64,000 nucleotides of DNA from Caprimulgus europaeus (lineage: Eukaryota > Chordata > Aves > Caprimulgiformes > Caprimulgidae), in the NCBI GenBank assembly GCA_907165065.1, contig OU015532.1, positions 31,872,339 to 31,936,338 of the forward strand, written 5' to 3'. Both the position numbers and the translations under genes were made by a program. This document shows, in pieces, positions 12,715 through 24,200 of this stretch (positions are counted from its first letter, which is position 1; every line of letters starts with the position of its first letter). The notes below the pieces were generated by a model. That model was given only the letters and a program-made list of their open reading frames with translations, had not been told where the DNA came from and ran no database searches.

Positions 12715-15270
12715 ACCTTATGCGCCGTGCCCCCCTACACCTCAATTATCACCGCTTCAGTGAAATCTGGAGAAATGAGCATACTCTGAAACATCTCTGT
12801 AAAAAAAAAATGCTTTCATTAATGTTAAATCAATATTTGTTAAAATGTTTATTATATGCAGCTATTTGCTTAGTTAAGTAAAACTGCTCTAAGACACTAG
12901 CTAAAAGGCTAGTTGTACAGCTTTAGCTAAAATCTTCAAAGACAAACCTGTATATTAAACTATAAAAAACCTACTTTTAGGTACCAGAAAAGTTGAAAAA
13001 GCTTGTCTTAGTGGGACCGGGAGATAAGATATCGTGAAATTATTAAACAAAAGGCATTCTGTAGAGACAAGGCACTTGTGAAACAGCTGTTAGTAAAGAA
13101 ACAGACTAATGCAGGACAGACATCTGCTGAGTCTGAGGAAATTAGGTTTCAGGATTACCACTTTTTCCTCTAAGCTTATGGAAGATAGACAGACAAACAA
13201 CATACACTCCACTTACCATGTTAAACCCTTTTTTATTCTACAGACCAATATTCCTGTTGTTAGGATGAAACAATACTTTTGTTTAAAGAATGAAAACAAG
13301 TAAATGTTTTATAAGCTAATTGAAGCTCCCAAAGGGAAGACTTGCAGGTGCTGAATCCAATCAGATCTGCCACATAATTAAAATTGGTGCAGGGGGCTCA
13401 GTAAAACAGATGTGGTCTTAAAACAAGAGAATTGTTTGATTCAATGTTACTACAGATGAATGGGACATATTCAGTGAGATAAAGGGAGCACTGTTATAAT
13501 TTATCCAGTTCCACTGTGGAAACTGACTCAAGATGTCTTCCTTTGAACATTGTGGGTTTTAAAATTTTTATCTTCAAAATTTTCTGTAAGTCATTTGCTT
13601 AGTTTATAAATAATGAGAGGCTTCTCAGGACTGATGACCCTACAAACTGGACCTGAGATTTTCAAGTCATGCTGTGCTTTTTCTGGCTCAAATAATAATT
13701 AAAATTCTTCAACTGGAACTTAGTAAAGAAAATGGAAGAGCTACAACCAGTCTCCAGCTTGCTGTACCATAATTGTGTCAGCAACTGCCAAGGTAACAGA
13801 AGCCTAAAATTTTATTTCAGTCAGTAAACTAAGCAATTATGAGTCAGAGTATCTTAGATACAAAGGGTATATGATGAGTAAGAAAGTTCCAATTTTACAC
13901 AATCATTTTTCTGACCATATATGCTATCAAATTGTTACTGAATCTGCTGCATCTATTTCACCGTCCTGGGAGGAGGCTAAGTATCGCATTCCTGGGACAC
14001 AATTCCCAAAGAAGTCATTGAAAGTTTCCTATATACAGTGTTGGATCAAGTTCTTACTTTGTGAATGCTTTCGGGCAGGAGTCTGTTTAGAAGTTAAAGT
14101 GTTCACATTTTAACATCCTATAATGCAATATCTATCTGGCTTATAATGTGTAAATAGAGGTGATGTGCTGTATTATATATTATACATGAAATCTGCATTT
14201 TAAGTACTAAAAATTGTTTGGGGCAATATTAATAGTAAGTGATTACTGAGACGGCAGCCGAGTCTCCCAGGGAGCTTAGAATGGAAATTGGATTTCATCC
14301 ACAAACAGCCCGGTTTTAAGCTTGCATAGTAAGAGGCATCAAGTCAGCAGCCATTCTGCACACACGCATATCAATACGAATTTAGCACAGAGCATGGTCT
14401 AATGCAATAAACACACATTTCTAAATTTTGTACAGAACTGATGCTCTAGAACTGACCGTTACCGTTACAGTTATATCGGCTTGAGAAATTTTTTCAAAGG
14501 CAACGAGACAATTAAATAGCAAAGAGACGAGTAAAAATGCTTTTCTCGTACGCAGGCAATCCCTCTGAGCCCTCCCACCCAAGCCCCCCTTCCCGCACCC
14601 TGCAACGTTTTAAGCTTCAACCTGAATAATTCGAGATTTGTAAACAGGCATAACCTCCGTCACAGTGAAGTATCTTTGAATTTTCTACGAAAAATTTAGA
14701 TGAGAAATGCTGCTCTGTGTGACACAGCTTCAGCCAGCCCGGCTGTCACAGTACAAAAATACTATCGTTTATTATTTGTTCTACCAGCCTGCACGATGCA
14801 GCCTGGCGCGTCCAAGGCTCCCGGCGCGGAGCGGCGGCGGCCGGGAGGAAAGGGACCCGTCCACACCGGCAGGGCCAGGCCGGACCGCGCTGAGGTGGTG
14901 CAGCCAGCCTCAACGAGGACATGTCCCCGCTACCCCCCAGCCTCCTCGGGCAGTATCAGCCGTCCTCCCACGCCGCTGCGGGCCTATGAGGCGCAGTGTG
15001 TAACCCAGGTGACTCTGCATCACGGCGGGGACCCTCCCGGGGCGGGAGCCGGCCTCCACACACACACCCGCCCACCCCGCCGTTATCGTCGCCCCCCGCC
15101 GGCCGCCGCAGCGGTTAAACCCCCCCTGCCTCCCCCCCAACGGTTCTTCCACTCGCGACCCGTGATTGGCTACACGTTTCAATCCCAACCTCGCTCTCTT
15201 TTGTTCCGACTGGCCGGATCTCCCGCCTGTCTCCGCGGGAAGCTCCGCCCTTCTTTTTTATGTCGGCTTT

Positions 15271-15283
15271 CCCCCCCCCCCCC
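15271..15283. repeat. C13 tract
   Basis: 13 consecutive C on the + strand, inside the CpG island and just 5' of the ATG-free leader. Confidence 0.95.
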
Positions 15284-15593
15284 GCCCCCGCTCGCCCCTT
15301 TCCCCGCTGCCCCCGCACTCATACCCCCTCCCGCCGCTCTAACCTCTCCCGCTTGTGGGGGTTCTGCGGGGTAACGAGTGCCCCAGCCCGCAGGGGGTCC
15401 GTCAGCCAACCGCCTCTGCCCTCGGCGGTGCCGGAGCGGAGCAGCGCCGCACGGGCAGAGATCCTCCCGCTCCACCCCCGTCAGTGAGGGAGGGCGCGAA
15501 GGGCCGGCAGCGGCGGCAGGCGAGCCGCAGCGCCGGGCGCGGCAGCGGGGCAGGCAGGGAGGGAAGGGGCTCGGAGGCAGCGTGAATCATCTC

Positions 15594-16078
15594 CCACTCA
15601 CTCCCTCGCCCACCATTTACACCACTCACTCGCTCCCTCCCACCTTCTCCCCCTCCCTCCTTCCCCCAAGCCGCCTTAGCCTCACTCGTTCTCTGTCCCC
15701 TCCTCTCCTCTCCCACTCACTCTGTCCTCTCCTCCTCCTGTCTCACTCTTTTCACTCTTTCCCCTCCTCCTCCTCCCCTCTCCCCCTTCTCTTCCCTCTT
15801 TCGCCCCCCTCGTTCCCCTGTCTCCCTTCTCCTCATCTCCTCCTGACACTGCACTGCAGCTGCTCCTCCAACCCAGTCCTCCCCGCTTCCCTCCCTTCTT
15901 TCCCTTCCCTCCCCCCGGGTGCCAGATAAACAAGGCGCGTAGCATCCTCGACAATCCCCAGCTTAGCTCTACATTTTCGAAAAGGACAAGAGAACGGGAC
16001 GAGCCCCCTCCCCTCCTCCTCCTCCTCCTCCCCCTTCCTCCTCCTCCTCCTCCCCCCTTCCCTCCCTGCCCCCCCACC
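15594..16078 (+). repeat. Polypyrimidine tract in the NOVA1 leader
   Basis: About 485 bases are overwhelmingly C and T on the coding strand. They include runs of CTCCCT and TCACTC, and a (CCT/TCC)n block at about 16006-16062. The complementary strand is correspondingly purine-rich and generates long Arg/Gly/Glu-rich minus-strand frames that are artefacts. The tract lies immediately before the start codon and is probably transcribed as 5' untranslated leader. Confidence 0.85.
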
Positions 16079-16119
16079 ACAGAAAGGAAGAGACAGTTCT
16101 CCTCCGAGCAGCAGCAAAC

Positions 16120-16255
16120 ATGATGGCGGCAGCTCCTATCCAGCAGAACGGGACCCATACCGGGGTTCCCATAGACCTGGACCCGCCGGACTCCCGGAAA
16201 AGACCGCTTGAAGCCCCCCCTGAAGCCGGCAGCACCAAGAGGACCAACACGGGCG
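16120..16255 (+). CDS. NOVA1: NOVA1 exon 1 (coding part)
   Basis: First coding exon of the neuronal RNA-binding splicing regulator NOVA1, which binds clusters of YCAY in pre-mRNA in the nucleus. The exon gives 45 codons and the first base of codon 46. Residues 1-45 read MMAAAPIQQNGTHTG... and then a bipartite nuclear localisation signal, with KR at 27-28 and KR at 40-41. The 'MMAAAPIQQ' start separates it from NOVA2, whose N-terminus differs. Two Met codons stand in tandem: the first (16120) has A at -3, and the second has A at -3 and G at +4, so either may initiate. The donor is GCG|GTGGGT after 16255, and joining to 18144 completes a Glu codon (TNTG-E-DGQ), as in the known protein. No ATG occurs on the + strand between 15263 and 16119. 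Confidence 0.96.
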
Positions 16256-17170
16256 GTGGGTATATCCTCTGTCACCTCCCCCCCCGCCCAACCCACCCAC
16301 CTCTCCGCTTGCCTACCTGCCAGCCAGCCTCCCCCCCTTCCCCCCCAAACATTCCCATTTCTCTAATGTTATCATTCATCAAAATGGCGTCGGTTTTCAG
16401 CATCTACCAGTCTTTTTATTTAATATCCACGCCGGGGCTGCACAGCCGCGACCCTACGGAGACGAGGAGGGAGCACAAGGGGCTTCTGCAGCCCAGCTAT
16501 CTCCCTCGCCCCTTTAACGCTGGGCGAAAATAAATGGCAGCTGGAAGGAGATGGCAAACGCACTTTCCTCCTTCCACATCCTCTGGGTCGCAAGTTGAAT
16601 TTCAGCCTTGCCGTGCGTTTTCCTCCTCCTTGGCCTCCCTTCTATTGTCAGCGCATCCTCGGCGTGTGTTCACCGTGCTGGGGGCGAGGGCTGGCTGGTG
16701 GCGGGGGGAGTCGCCTCTCGGCTGCGGGGACTCGCTAGTTAACACCCTGCTCTTCCTGGAGGAGATGAGATATAACGGGACCAGCATCTCCTCTCTCCGC
16801 CTGCGCTGGAGCCGTCATAACAATGCACCGAGGCAGAGGTGAATTCATGTGCCCGGTATTACGAGCAGCGGTCTGGCTGTGCGTGGTTCAGCCAGCGATG
16901 GTTAATACGGGTGGGCACGACTGTCACACAGAGGCACTTCTTGAGACGCTTACAGTCTCGCGTAAGAGAAGTGAGGTGAACTGAAATCGTTCCTACTTCT
17001 TAGGGGAAAAAAAATAACAACTTTATTAAACAGGTTTCCTGATAATAACCTTGATATCCATACCACTGGGACGTTAGCTTAATTCCTGGGGAGAGTCTAA
17101 GTCTGGAGAACCACTGTACCCTTATTGTCTTGCACTTTTTCGGAGCCGATTACGGGAGGTCCTTAGGTTT

Positions 17171-17240
17171 CACTGTAGCTGGATTTAGCAGTGGGGTGAG
17201 GGAGCAGACAATTGTGCAGTTACTGAATCAGAGTGGGAAT
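17171..17240 (+). pseudogene. Decayed partial copy of NOVA1 exon 2
   Basis: Gap-free alignment with 18181-18250 (offset 1,010 bases) gives 46 identities in 70, about 72% over the best 64, including the exact 11-mer CAGACAATTGT. The homology is in frame. The relic translates with QTIVQL identical to exon 2 and with glycines conserved before the loop, at loop position 1 and after helix 2. The GXXG loop itself reads GVRE instead of GKGG, so RNA binding would be lost. A further 7-base match (AGGTCCT, 17156-17162 against 18165-18171) suggests the duplication extended upstream, with a two-base gap in between. No usable donor follows: the sequence runs into a pyrimidine stretch and then an AT microsatellite. 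I infer an old tandem duplication of exon 2 that has lost its splice sites. Chance similarity seems very unlikely at this level. Confidence 0.65.
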
Positions 17241-17268
17241 CCTTTTTTCTTTTTGCCCTCCATTCATC

Positions 17269-17325
17269 ACATATATATATATATATATAAATGTGTATAT
17301 GCGTATATATATATATGTATGTATT
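17269..17325. repeat. AT/GT microsatellite
   Basis: Runs of (AT)n interrupted by GTGT and GCGT units, directly downstream of the exon-2-like relic. Confidence 0.9.
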
Positions 17326-18143
17326 TTTGTTCTGATTGCGTGCTTTAATGCTAGTGGTGGGTAGAGGACTGACATTGTCTATCTCTTAACATTTAAGTGT
17401 ATTTAAAATAAGTGACTTAGGCTTTTGATCAATTGGGAAAAATTCTTCTTAATGTCCTTTAATTAATGAGCTTAAAAGAGATCATTGTCACTTAAGAAGT
17501 GCTAAAGGAATACAGCAGGATTACTTAGGCAAGTGATTCCATCTACACCATGTTGAGTTGTTTTCTTGGCAGTAGCTAAAATGCTTGGAATAAAACCCCA
17601 CATTTTGGGTGGGTTATTTGGTAGCAGAGTAGTTGTTTTGCTCACTTAAGAAGAATGCAGGCGATAGCTAATTGCTATTCTCATGTGTTTGCTAATGACA
17701 AACAAATAGCCCATCAGAATTTACAATTCATTCTTTCTTAGTTTTGGCATTTCTTTTGCAGTATTTTTAAGCAAGGTTGTAGTTGTTACTAGGCACGTTT
17801 TTGTGCAGGGCTTTATTTTTTTTTAAAGGGGTCTGATCATTTCTGTGTGCTGTGGTTACCACTGGGGGAAAAAAATCCACCTTTGAAATATAATTTGGAT
17901 TTTATTCTTTTACAGAATTAATGAATCTATGTAGATTCTTTCATTTGCTCAGCTTAAACATATATATTCCAAAATGTCAAAGGCATAGTCTAAACGTGTC
18001 TTGTAGGATGACGCAACTGGTTAGATGTAAATGCATGAATTACTGGACAAGTTTGAAGGTGTAAGATTTTGTTTATTTGTGGGTCGGGGAGGAAACATCA
18101 AAGTTTGTAAGCCATATTAACCATGCATATCTCACTTTTTCAG

Positions 18144-18287
18144 AGGATGGCCAGTATTTTCTAAAGGTCCTCATACCTAGTTATGCTGCTGGATCTATAA
18201 TTGGGAAGGGAGGACAGACAATTGTTCAGTTGCAGAAAGAGACTGGGGCCACCATCAAGCTGTCTAAATCCAAAGATTTTTACCCAG
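18144..18287 (+). CDS. NOVA1: NOVA1 exon 2, first half of KH domain 1
   Basis: A 144-base exon, phase 1 at both ends, encoding residues 46-93 plus the first base of codon 94. It supplies beta-1 (YFLKVLIP, 50-57), helix 1, the RNA-gripping GXXG loop (GKGG, 66-69), helix 2 ([11 protein letters not shown]) and beta-2 (ATIKLSK), ending SKDFYP. These are the KH1 residues of NOVA1/NOVA2; 'EDGQYF' rather than 'EEGEYF' favours NOVA1. The acceptor is 'ctcactttttcag|AGG' and the donor CCCAG|GTAGGT. The rest of KH1 (third strand and last helix) must come from a following exon. The open frame starting at 18077 includes intron sequence before the acceptor and should not be used as the protein start. Confidence 0.97.
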
Positions 18288-21200
18288 GTAGGTGAAAAAA
18301 TTAGCCAATTCTTTATTTTTAAATCCCAAGGGATGCATGTACATGTCAGTGTGTTTCATGTATTGACGACTAAGCTTTCAGTGCAGCTGGAAACATTATT
18401 TCTCAGAAAAGTATGTTGCAAAGTGCAGCAGTGAATATAAATTTTCTGGCTGTCTTGGTGTATAGAATAGACTGGGCACTAGCTAGTAATCTAACTGCTT
18501 GGAATATGTTTAAAGATGTTTGCAATGTTTCTGCAAAAAATAATTTTCATTAAAATTTTGATTGCTTTTTTTATTTAAAAATATATATATAAATCTAGCT
18601 TTAAGGAACAAGCTTGACAGCTGGCGTAAAAATAATTGTTCGTTTGAAGTTTCCAGACATTGTAATGACAATTAAGCTAGAATGAGTAAAAATGAGAGGC
18701 CGCCTCTTAAAGAATGAGCCATTTACTTTAAATCCATTATGTACCTTCTTTCTGCTTCACTGCTTTGTTCGCTGGCTCTGGAGTGAAGTAAAAAGGACAA
18801 GTGCTGCTATATGGATATTCTTTATATTATGTTTATCATCATGGTAGAAGAGAGCTCTACTGTAAAAGTGAAATATTTTGGATGAATAAAGAAAGGAGTA
18901 TTTTGTATCAACTGTATTTATGCACAAGAAACAAGTTTTAATATTTGCATATAACAATAATCAATACCTGATTTAGCATTTCTTTATAAGGTTTCTGAAG
19001 AAGGGGTTTTACATAATGATATACAAGATTTTAGCTTCTGGATTGAATAATCATTTTTTTTCTGAAAAATGAACAAATTAGCATTCTGTAATTGAACTTT
19101 ATCCTAGAGGGCTTTTTAAAAACTGATGTGAAATAATAACGTAGCTAATGCTTTTTTTGGTGTTTTGATTTTGTTATTTTTAAGAATAACTGGTGATTTT
19201 AGAATTGAGTTGACCAGCTGTTACCAACCGACTCTTTTCTGTTGGAAAAATAAGAGCTGCTTTACATTTGATCTAGTTTAACAAGATGACTGAATTTGAT
19301 AAAATAGTGAAGGCAGTTGGTATGGATGTAAACAGAACACTAACACTGGAGCATTTAGCTTTCCCATCCTCTGTCAGGCAGAAGTGGATATTTTTTTATT
19401 AATGGAGAGGTTGTGGTTTATTTACAATGGTGACTTTTGATTTTTTTGATCTGGAACGTTTAATGCACCTGTTGTACATCTCCTTAATGCATGTAGTTTA
19501 TGATACTTAAATGTCAGAAGTTAGTGATGTATGTAGATTTTTCCTGTTGAAAGATACATCTTATGAAATGATGCTTGTCTTGTGGGTTTTTTTCTTTTTT
19601 TCTTTTTTACTGTTCTGTAGAAAGTTAGAAAAAATGGTCCTTTATTTTGAAAGGTATGTTAGGGTGGAAAAAAAAAAAATCAATGTAGAATTGTGAAAAC
19701 TCTTGGAAGGAATAAAAGCATTCAAAAGAGCCTGATTGCAGAATTAATAGCATAATCTGGGTAAAGAGCTGCAATAGTAAATTAAATTCACTGTCAATAG
19801 ATGAAAATGAAATAGATTTTCTGCATTATACATGAGGTGGTATCAGATATGCAAGGATGTTACAGAAAATTGGTGTTTATGAAGAATATTCCAAATACCA
19901 AATTACAGGCCTTTTCATTTTACTACAGTTTATTTACACTCACTTGGAAACGATGCTCCAAAGATTAGATCTTTTGTTCCGTACTCTACCATAGTTCTTT
20001 TGTTTTCTGATTAAATCAGAATTACTTTTTTTTTGTGTGTAGCAAATGGTAAAGATACAGCAGTAGTAGCAGGAGAACCTTTGAAAACTAAAAATCGGTA
20101 AGCTAGAATGATATGAGTAAAAACAATTGTGACATAAACACATTATCTCTTAAAATCAGTAGTACTAATATAAATAACATGGGCAGCAAGGCTCAAACAG
20201 TTTCACTGTAACAGGTGCAAATAAAGTTCCAGTTTGACTTCATACAGTCTGCTTGGAATTTGCAGCCACGTTATGTCAAATAGAAAATGAGTGTCTTAAA
20301 GAAGTTAGTGACTAATACCTGCTAAAGCATGGAACAGGGATGAGAAATGGATTCCAGCGTGGCTAGCTCTCCTTAGTCTTTCTGTTTGCTTTTGACCACC
20401 AGTCCCAAGGAATTTTCGGAGGTCCTGGCATTCCCTGAGCTGATGACTTTTGGGTTTCTTCCAGACTCGTGTGGTCATATTGCATTAGGGAATACAGACC
20501 TTGTGAAATAGCTAATATAAAGATACGGTTTATTTTTCTTACAAAGTTTTTTGAACAATTACTGTTTTCCTAACGGAAGTTACTTGGTCCATACCTCTGA
20601 TTCTTGTGACTAGAAATATGTTTAATGTACATTTTGCTATGGAATGTCCTCTCGCCAAAGCTTCTGTGAAACTTTTCTGTATTTCTGAAAAGTTTTAGCA
20701 CAGTTTGAGTAAGTTGCTGTTTGTAAGGGAGGAAGTTGGTTGTAATACACAAGTCATGAGTAGTTCCTATGATCTAATAGTGTTTTTTTTTTCCTCTGTG
20801 ATATAGGACTTCAGTATGCAGACTGATTTCTGTTGGAATTATTTTTGTGCATCAAAAGGTGACATAATTACTGAAGAATTATATGGCAGCTTTAATTACA
20901 AGAAATTGAAGGAAAAAAACCCCAACAAACTGAACGCTTTTGTTTGCAAAATAGGAAGCTGTATATAAATATATTACTGTCCACTAGAGTCTTATTTTTT
21001 GAATACTTATTTTATTGTTCTCTTTTCAGGTTACCAGCTGACTTTTTCTAATTGTCTGGACTTCTGCAGTTTGACTTTGGCTATTGTGCTTAGCTTATCC
21101 TTGATTCTTTTCTATTCAGGCTTCTCCTGCTAGATTAGTGGAAATGAAGTTAAAATGGCAAAATATGCCCTGCTTTTAAATTAGATGGTGCTGATCCTTT

Positions 21201-24200
21201 CTGCGGAGAAGTACACAGTGTATATTGACTAGTAGGTTGTGGTTCAAAATTTAAACACAGGTGTAGCCATGCTACTTCAATATTAATTAAGTTCACTTCA
21301 TAAAGAAAGTGGCCATTCTTTGAAGCTATTTTAATGTATGGTTCTATTTTGAATAATATAAAAACGAGTCAGTATTTCTGTTGTATTAAACTCTTGTTGT
21401 CTTACTGTTTCTCCGTTCTGCATTATAGTAAGCGGTGGACTGGGAACTACTGTGGACATAAGTATTTTTTTCCATTGTGAATGTCGGTGTGCACTCTCAC
21501 TTGCTTTCTATCTCATGCGCTCCTGCGTGCTCTCTCTCTCTCTCTGTGCTCCTGCCCCAGTCTCGCACATGCACACACACGCGCGCGCGACTGCGCGTGC
21601 ACACACGCACAAAATTATGTTACATCGCGTCATGTTGTTTATCTTGCAACAGGATCTTGCCTGGTGTGAACTTGGTGCTTGACTGAATTTGAGCTCGGTC
21701 AGTGGTTTTCAATTTATTGGAATATGAAGTCATATGTGTACTGAAATTAGATCATATTAAGAGCAGAGATTAATAAAAACATAATTAAATGGGGATAAGG
21801 TTTTACTGCTCTTAACAATAGATTAGCTGTGTTGTTTTTATAGCAGATTTCTAATCAGTAGTGGTCTAAATGTTTGGAGAATACAAAAGATGTGAGTTTC
21901 CTTCCCTGTCTAGTGTAGAGAGCATATGAAATTTTGTGTGGCTATATTGTGTTTTTACCAAGTGACTTGTATTTGAGATATTTTGTGTTTGAATATCAGA
22001 TTATTTTTTAAACATTCATGTATTATGAGATATCGTCTAGCTACTCTTTGTACAAGTGTCCTTTTGAAAAGTTTGTTATTCTGACTCTTAAAAACCTTTC
22101 AAACACATTGAATGTGCAAGTAACACAACTTTGCAGGATTTTATAATTAAGAAGCTTGCTTTCTGGCTTCATTACTCCTATTACACTTTTAGGAAGGGGA
22201 AAAGTATAATATATCAAGCTTAGTTCACCTTTGTTATTTCCTTTATATAATAAAGGAATATTCATGTTAATTTATAACTCTTAAAAATAACCTAAAGACT
22301 AGTAGGGAGAAGAATCTGTTTTAAAGATCAACACTGGAAATAGTGTTGAAGTGAAATACTGCTTTTTCACCTGTGGAAGAAAATAAAGAGTAATAGAATT
22401 AGAAGTGAGAATGGTTTTAGTTATTAGCTGTCTGTTGTCATGGTTCCTTGAAGGTGGTTTGTCACACATCAATAAATGCATCTCACTATTATTCTTGATA
22501 CTTCTAATTTTTTCTGAAGTGTTAACATTAGCTAATTAGAGACTTCATAAGCGTGTATCTAAGATATTCAGATTCTGTTGTAAACCTTTACTTATATGAA
22601 TAACTTTGGGGATAATGGGACTGGGGAAATGAGTACATAGTGTGGAATCTGGATCTGTGTAGGTTTTGCAAAATAATCACAGGAATTAGTAATCTTTCGA
22701 CTAGATTTAAAAAAAAGGAAAAAGAAAAAAAAAAAAGAAAGAAAGATCAACCACCAAAAACCCCCAAGTGTTGATTGCCAGCTGTTCAGAGAGATAATTC
22801 TCAGTTGGACAGTTGTCTGTTGCCTGGTTACTGGAACAGAATAAAAAAAAAAGTTAGCTTGTTAGCCAGCAGATCCTTAGTATTTTACATTTAAAAGGAA
22901 GCTGAAACTGAACGTGAAACTTGGTATCATCTTGAAATTGTTACATATCCAGCTCACCCTGTGTGCTATCACTTGGCAGCTTCTCATTTGGTAGGCTTAG
23001 AGAAGTTTTGAGTGGGCATTTAAGTAGAGATTTTGCACTGATTTATTCTGCACGTAAAGACTTATCCATGTTAATGAGTGAGTAAACTTTGACATAGTAA
23101 ATAGCTTTGGTTTGCAAGAAAATGCTGTGTCTTTGTGTTGTATAAACAATGTGTGATACATTTGGAATGGTTAGTCTAACTTTAATAAGTGATACAGACT
23201 GTTATGTGTGCTTGATTGGCAAAATAAAGAACAAAGTGAAGATGGCTGTTATCACAGGGAAATGCCATATTGAATACTTTTTGAGTTTTTTCTTGTGATT
23301 GCTTTTGACTAGTTTTCAATATAATTGAAAACCAAATGATTCTCAGTAGATAAGAAAGCTTATGTAGATGAAGGTGCTTCTAGTAGAAGTATTGCTTTTT
23401 GATAAAGATTTCTGTAACACAGTTATTCATTAAGAATATCTATTTTCTGGACTCATGCATTCTGAAAAAAAACCAACCAAAAAACCTGACCAAATAAAGA
23501 ACCCAAACCAAAACCTAAAGAAAATAAGAAAATAGCCAAAGTTGGTATGCACTGAAAATTTTAAATTTTCCTCTTTTGCAAAGTTTGTAGTTTCCATGCA
23601 ATACTTCAGTGGTGTTTTGCAGATAAATCAAAGTTTAATCGATGTTTGTCGGAACATATGTGTTGGAGCTAATATTTAAAAAAATATAAAAAGTGAATGT
23701 CTGAAGTTCTTAATTGTTTTCCTCTTCTCCCTCCTGCAGTAAAAGAAATAAGTTCTTGCTTTTTTTAATGGGTGAGACCAGTAACAAGCAGTACCTTTTT
23801 CAAATACTCTTTGATCTTGTTTGTTCTTTAATTAATGGTATTAGCTTAGCTATTGTCCTCAGTAGTTGACCACAGAATTTATTTTGTCAGTCATCAGTAG
23901 CTTTTGGCCAGAAGAGAAAACCCTGGATTTAAGGAATTTGTCAGACTGGCTTTTAGAAATGGAGCAGAGAGGGACTTGGGAGGAGGGCTTTTGCCTGATT
24001 GCTGTCTCATTTCCATCTTTGGACACAGCTCTAGCATAAAGTTAAGCAACATCTGTAAAGATTTGACTGTCAGACATCTCTCTGGGACTCATTGTTGCAT
24101 CCTGCAGCAGGTGCAGTCATCTTTGCAGTCCATCTTAAAAAGAGGTTAGTTTGTTTTTTAACATTTCTCAGTAGGCCAGGGAGTTAATGACATGGTGAGG

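Larger units (their letters stand above)
5910..14560. other. Upstream intergenic DNA, no gene seen
   Basis: AT-rich and non-coding. It contains an A24 tract (8354-8377), a T15G9 homopolymer junction (9278-9301), a second CTCF-like motif (12700-12714), and a short phrase near 8288-8310 ('actgaagtcaat') resembling the one at 5.28 kb. The longer frames here (e.g. 109 codons, minus strand, 10257-10586; 108 codons, minus strand, 12230-12556) show no recognisable domain and I treat them as chance. Confidence 0.65.
14560..16500 (+). promoter_or_regulatory. NOVA1: CpG-island promoter and leader of NOVA1
   Basis: From about 14560 the sequence changes abruptly from AT-rich to strongly GC- and CpG-rich and stays so past exon 1. 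Candidate core elements, seen as motifs only, are an inverted CCAAT box (ATTGG, 15165-15169) and a GC box read on the minus strand (15242-15250), followed by C-rich and CGCCCC sequence. No clear TATA box is present, which fits a CpG-island promoter with dispersed start sites. The transcription start cannot be fixed from sequence. Long open frames on both strands here reflect low stop-codon frequency in GC-rich DNA and are not supported as genes. Such islands are often bidirectional, so a divergent non-coding transcript is possible but not shown. Confidence 0.8.
16256..18143 (+). other. NOVA1: NOVA1 intron 1
   Basis: GT...AG intron of 1,888 bases between exons 1 and 2. The first 250-600 bases are still GC-rich; the rest is AT-rich. 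It holds an exon-2-like relic (17171-17240) followed by an AT/GT microsatellite (about 17269-17325). The 3' end has a pyrimidine stretch and 'ctttttcag' before 18144. The frames of 102 and 137 codons running over 16120-16842 are exon 1 read-through or chance in GC-rich DNA. Confidence 0.9.

Noticed and set aside
14700-15929. Long + strand frames (224 and 183 codons) in the CpG island
   Set aside because: Pro/Ser/Arg-rich, low complexity, overlapping each other in several frames. They are explained by GC-rich DNA with few stop codons; no domain seen.
15682-16296. 204-codon minus-strand frame, Gly/Arg/Glu-rich
   Set aside because: Reverse complement of the polypyrimidine leader and exon 1; composition artefact.
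16860-16910. RE1/NRSF-like half site (TTCAGCCAGCG) near the promoter
   Set aside because: Only one half resembles the motif; the second half is not at an accepted spacing.
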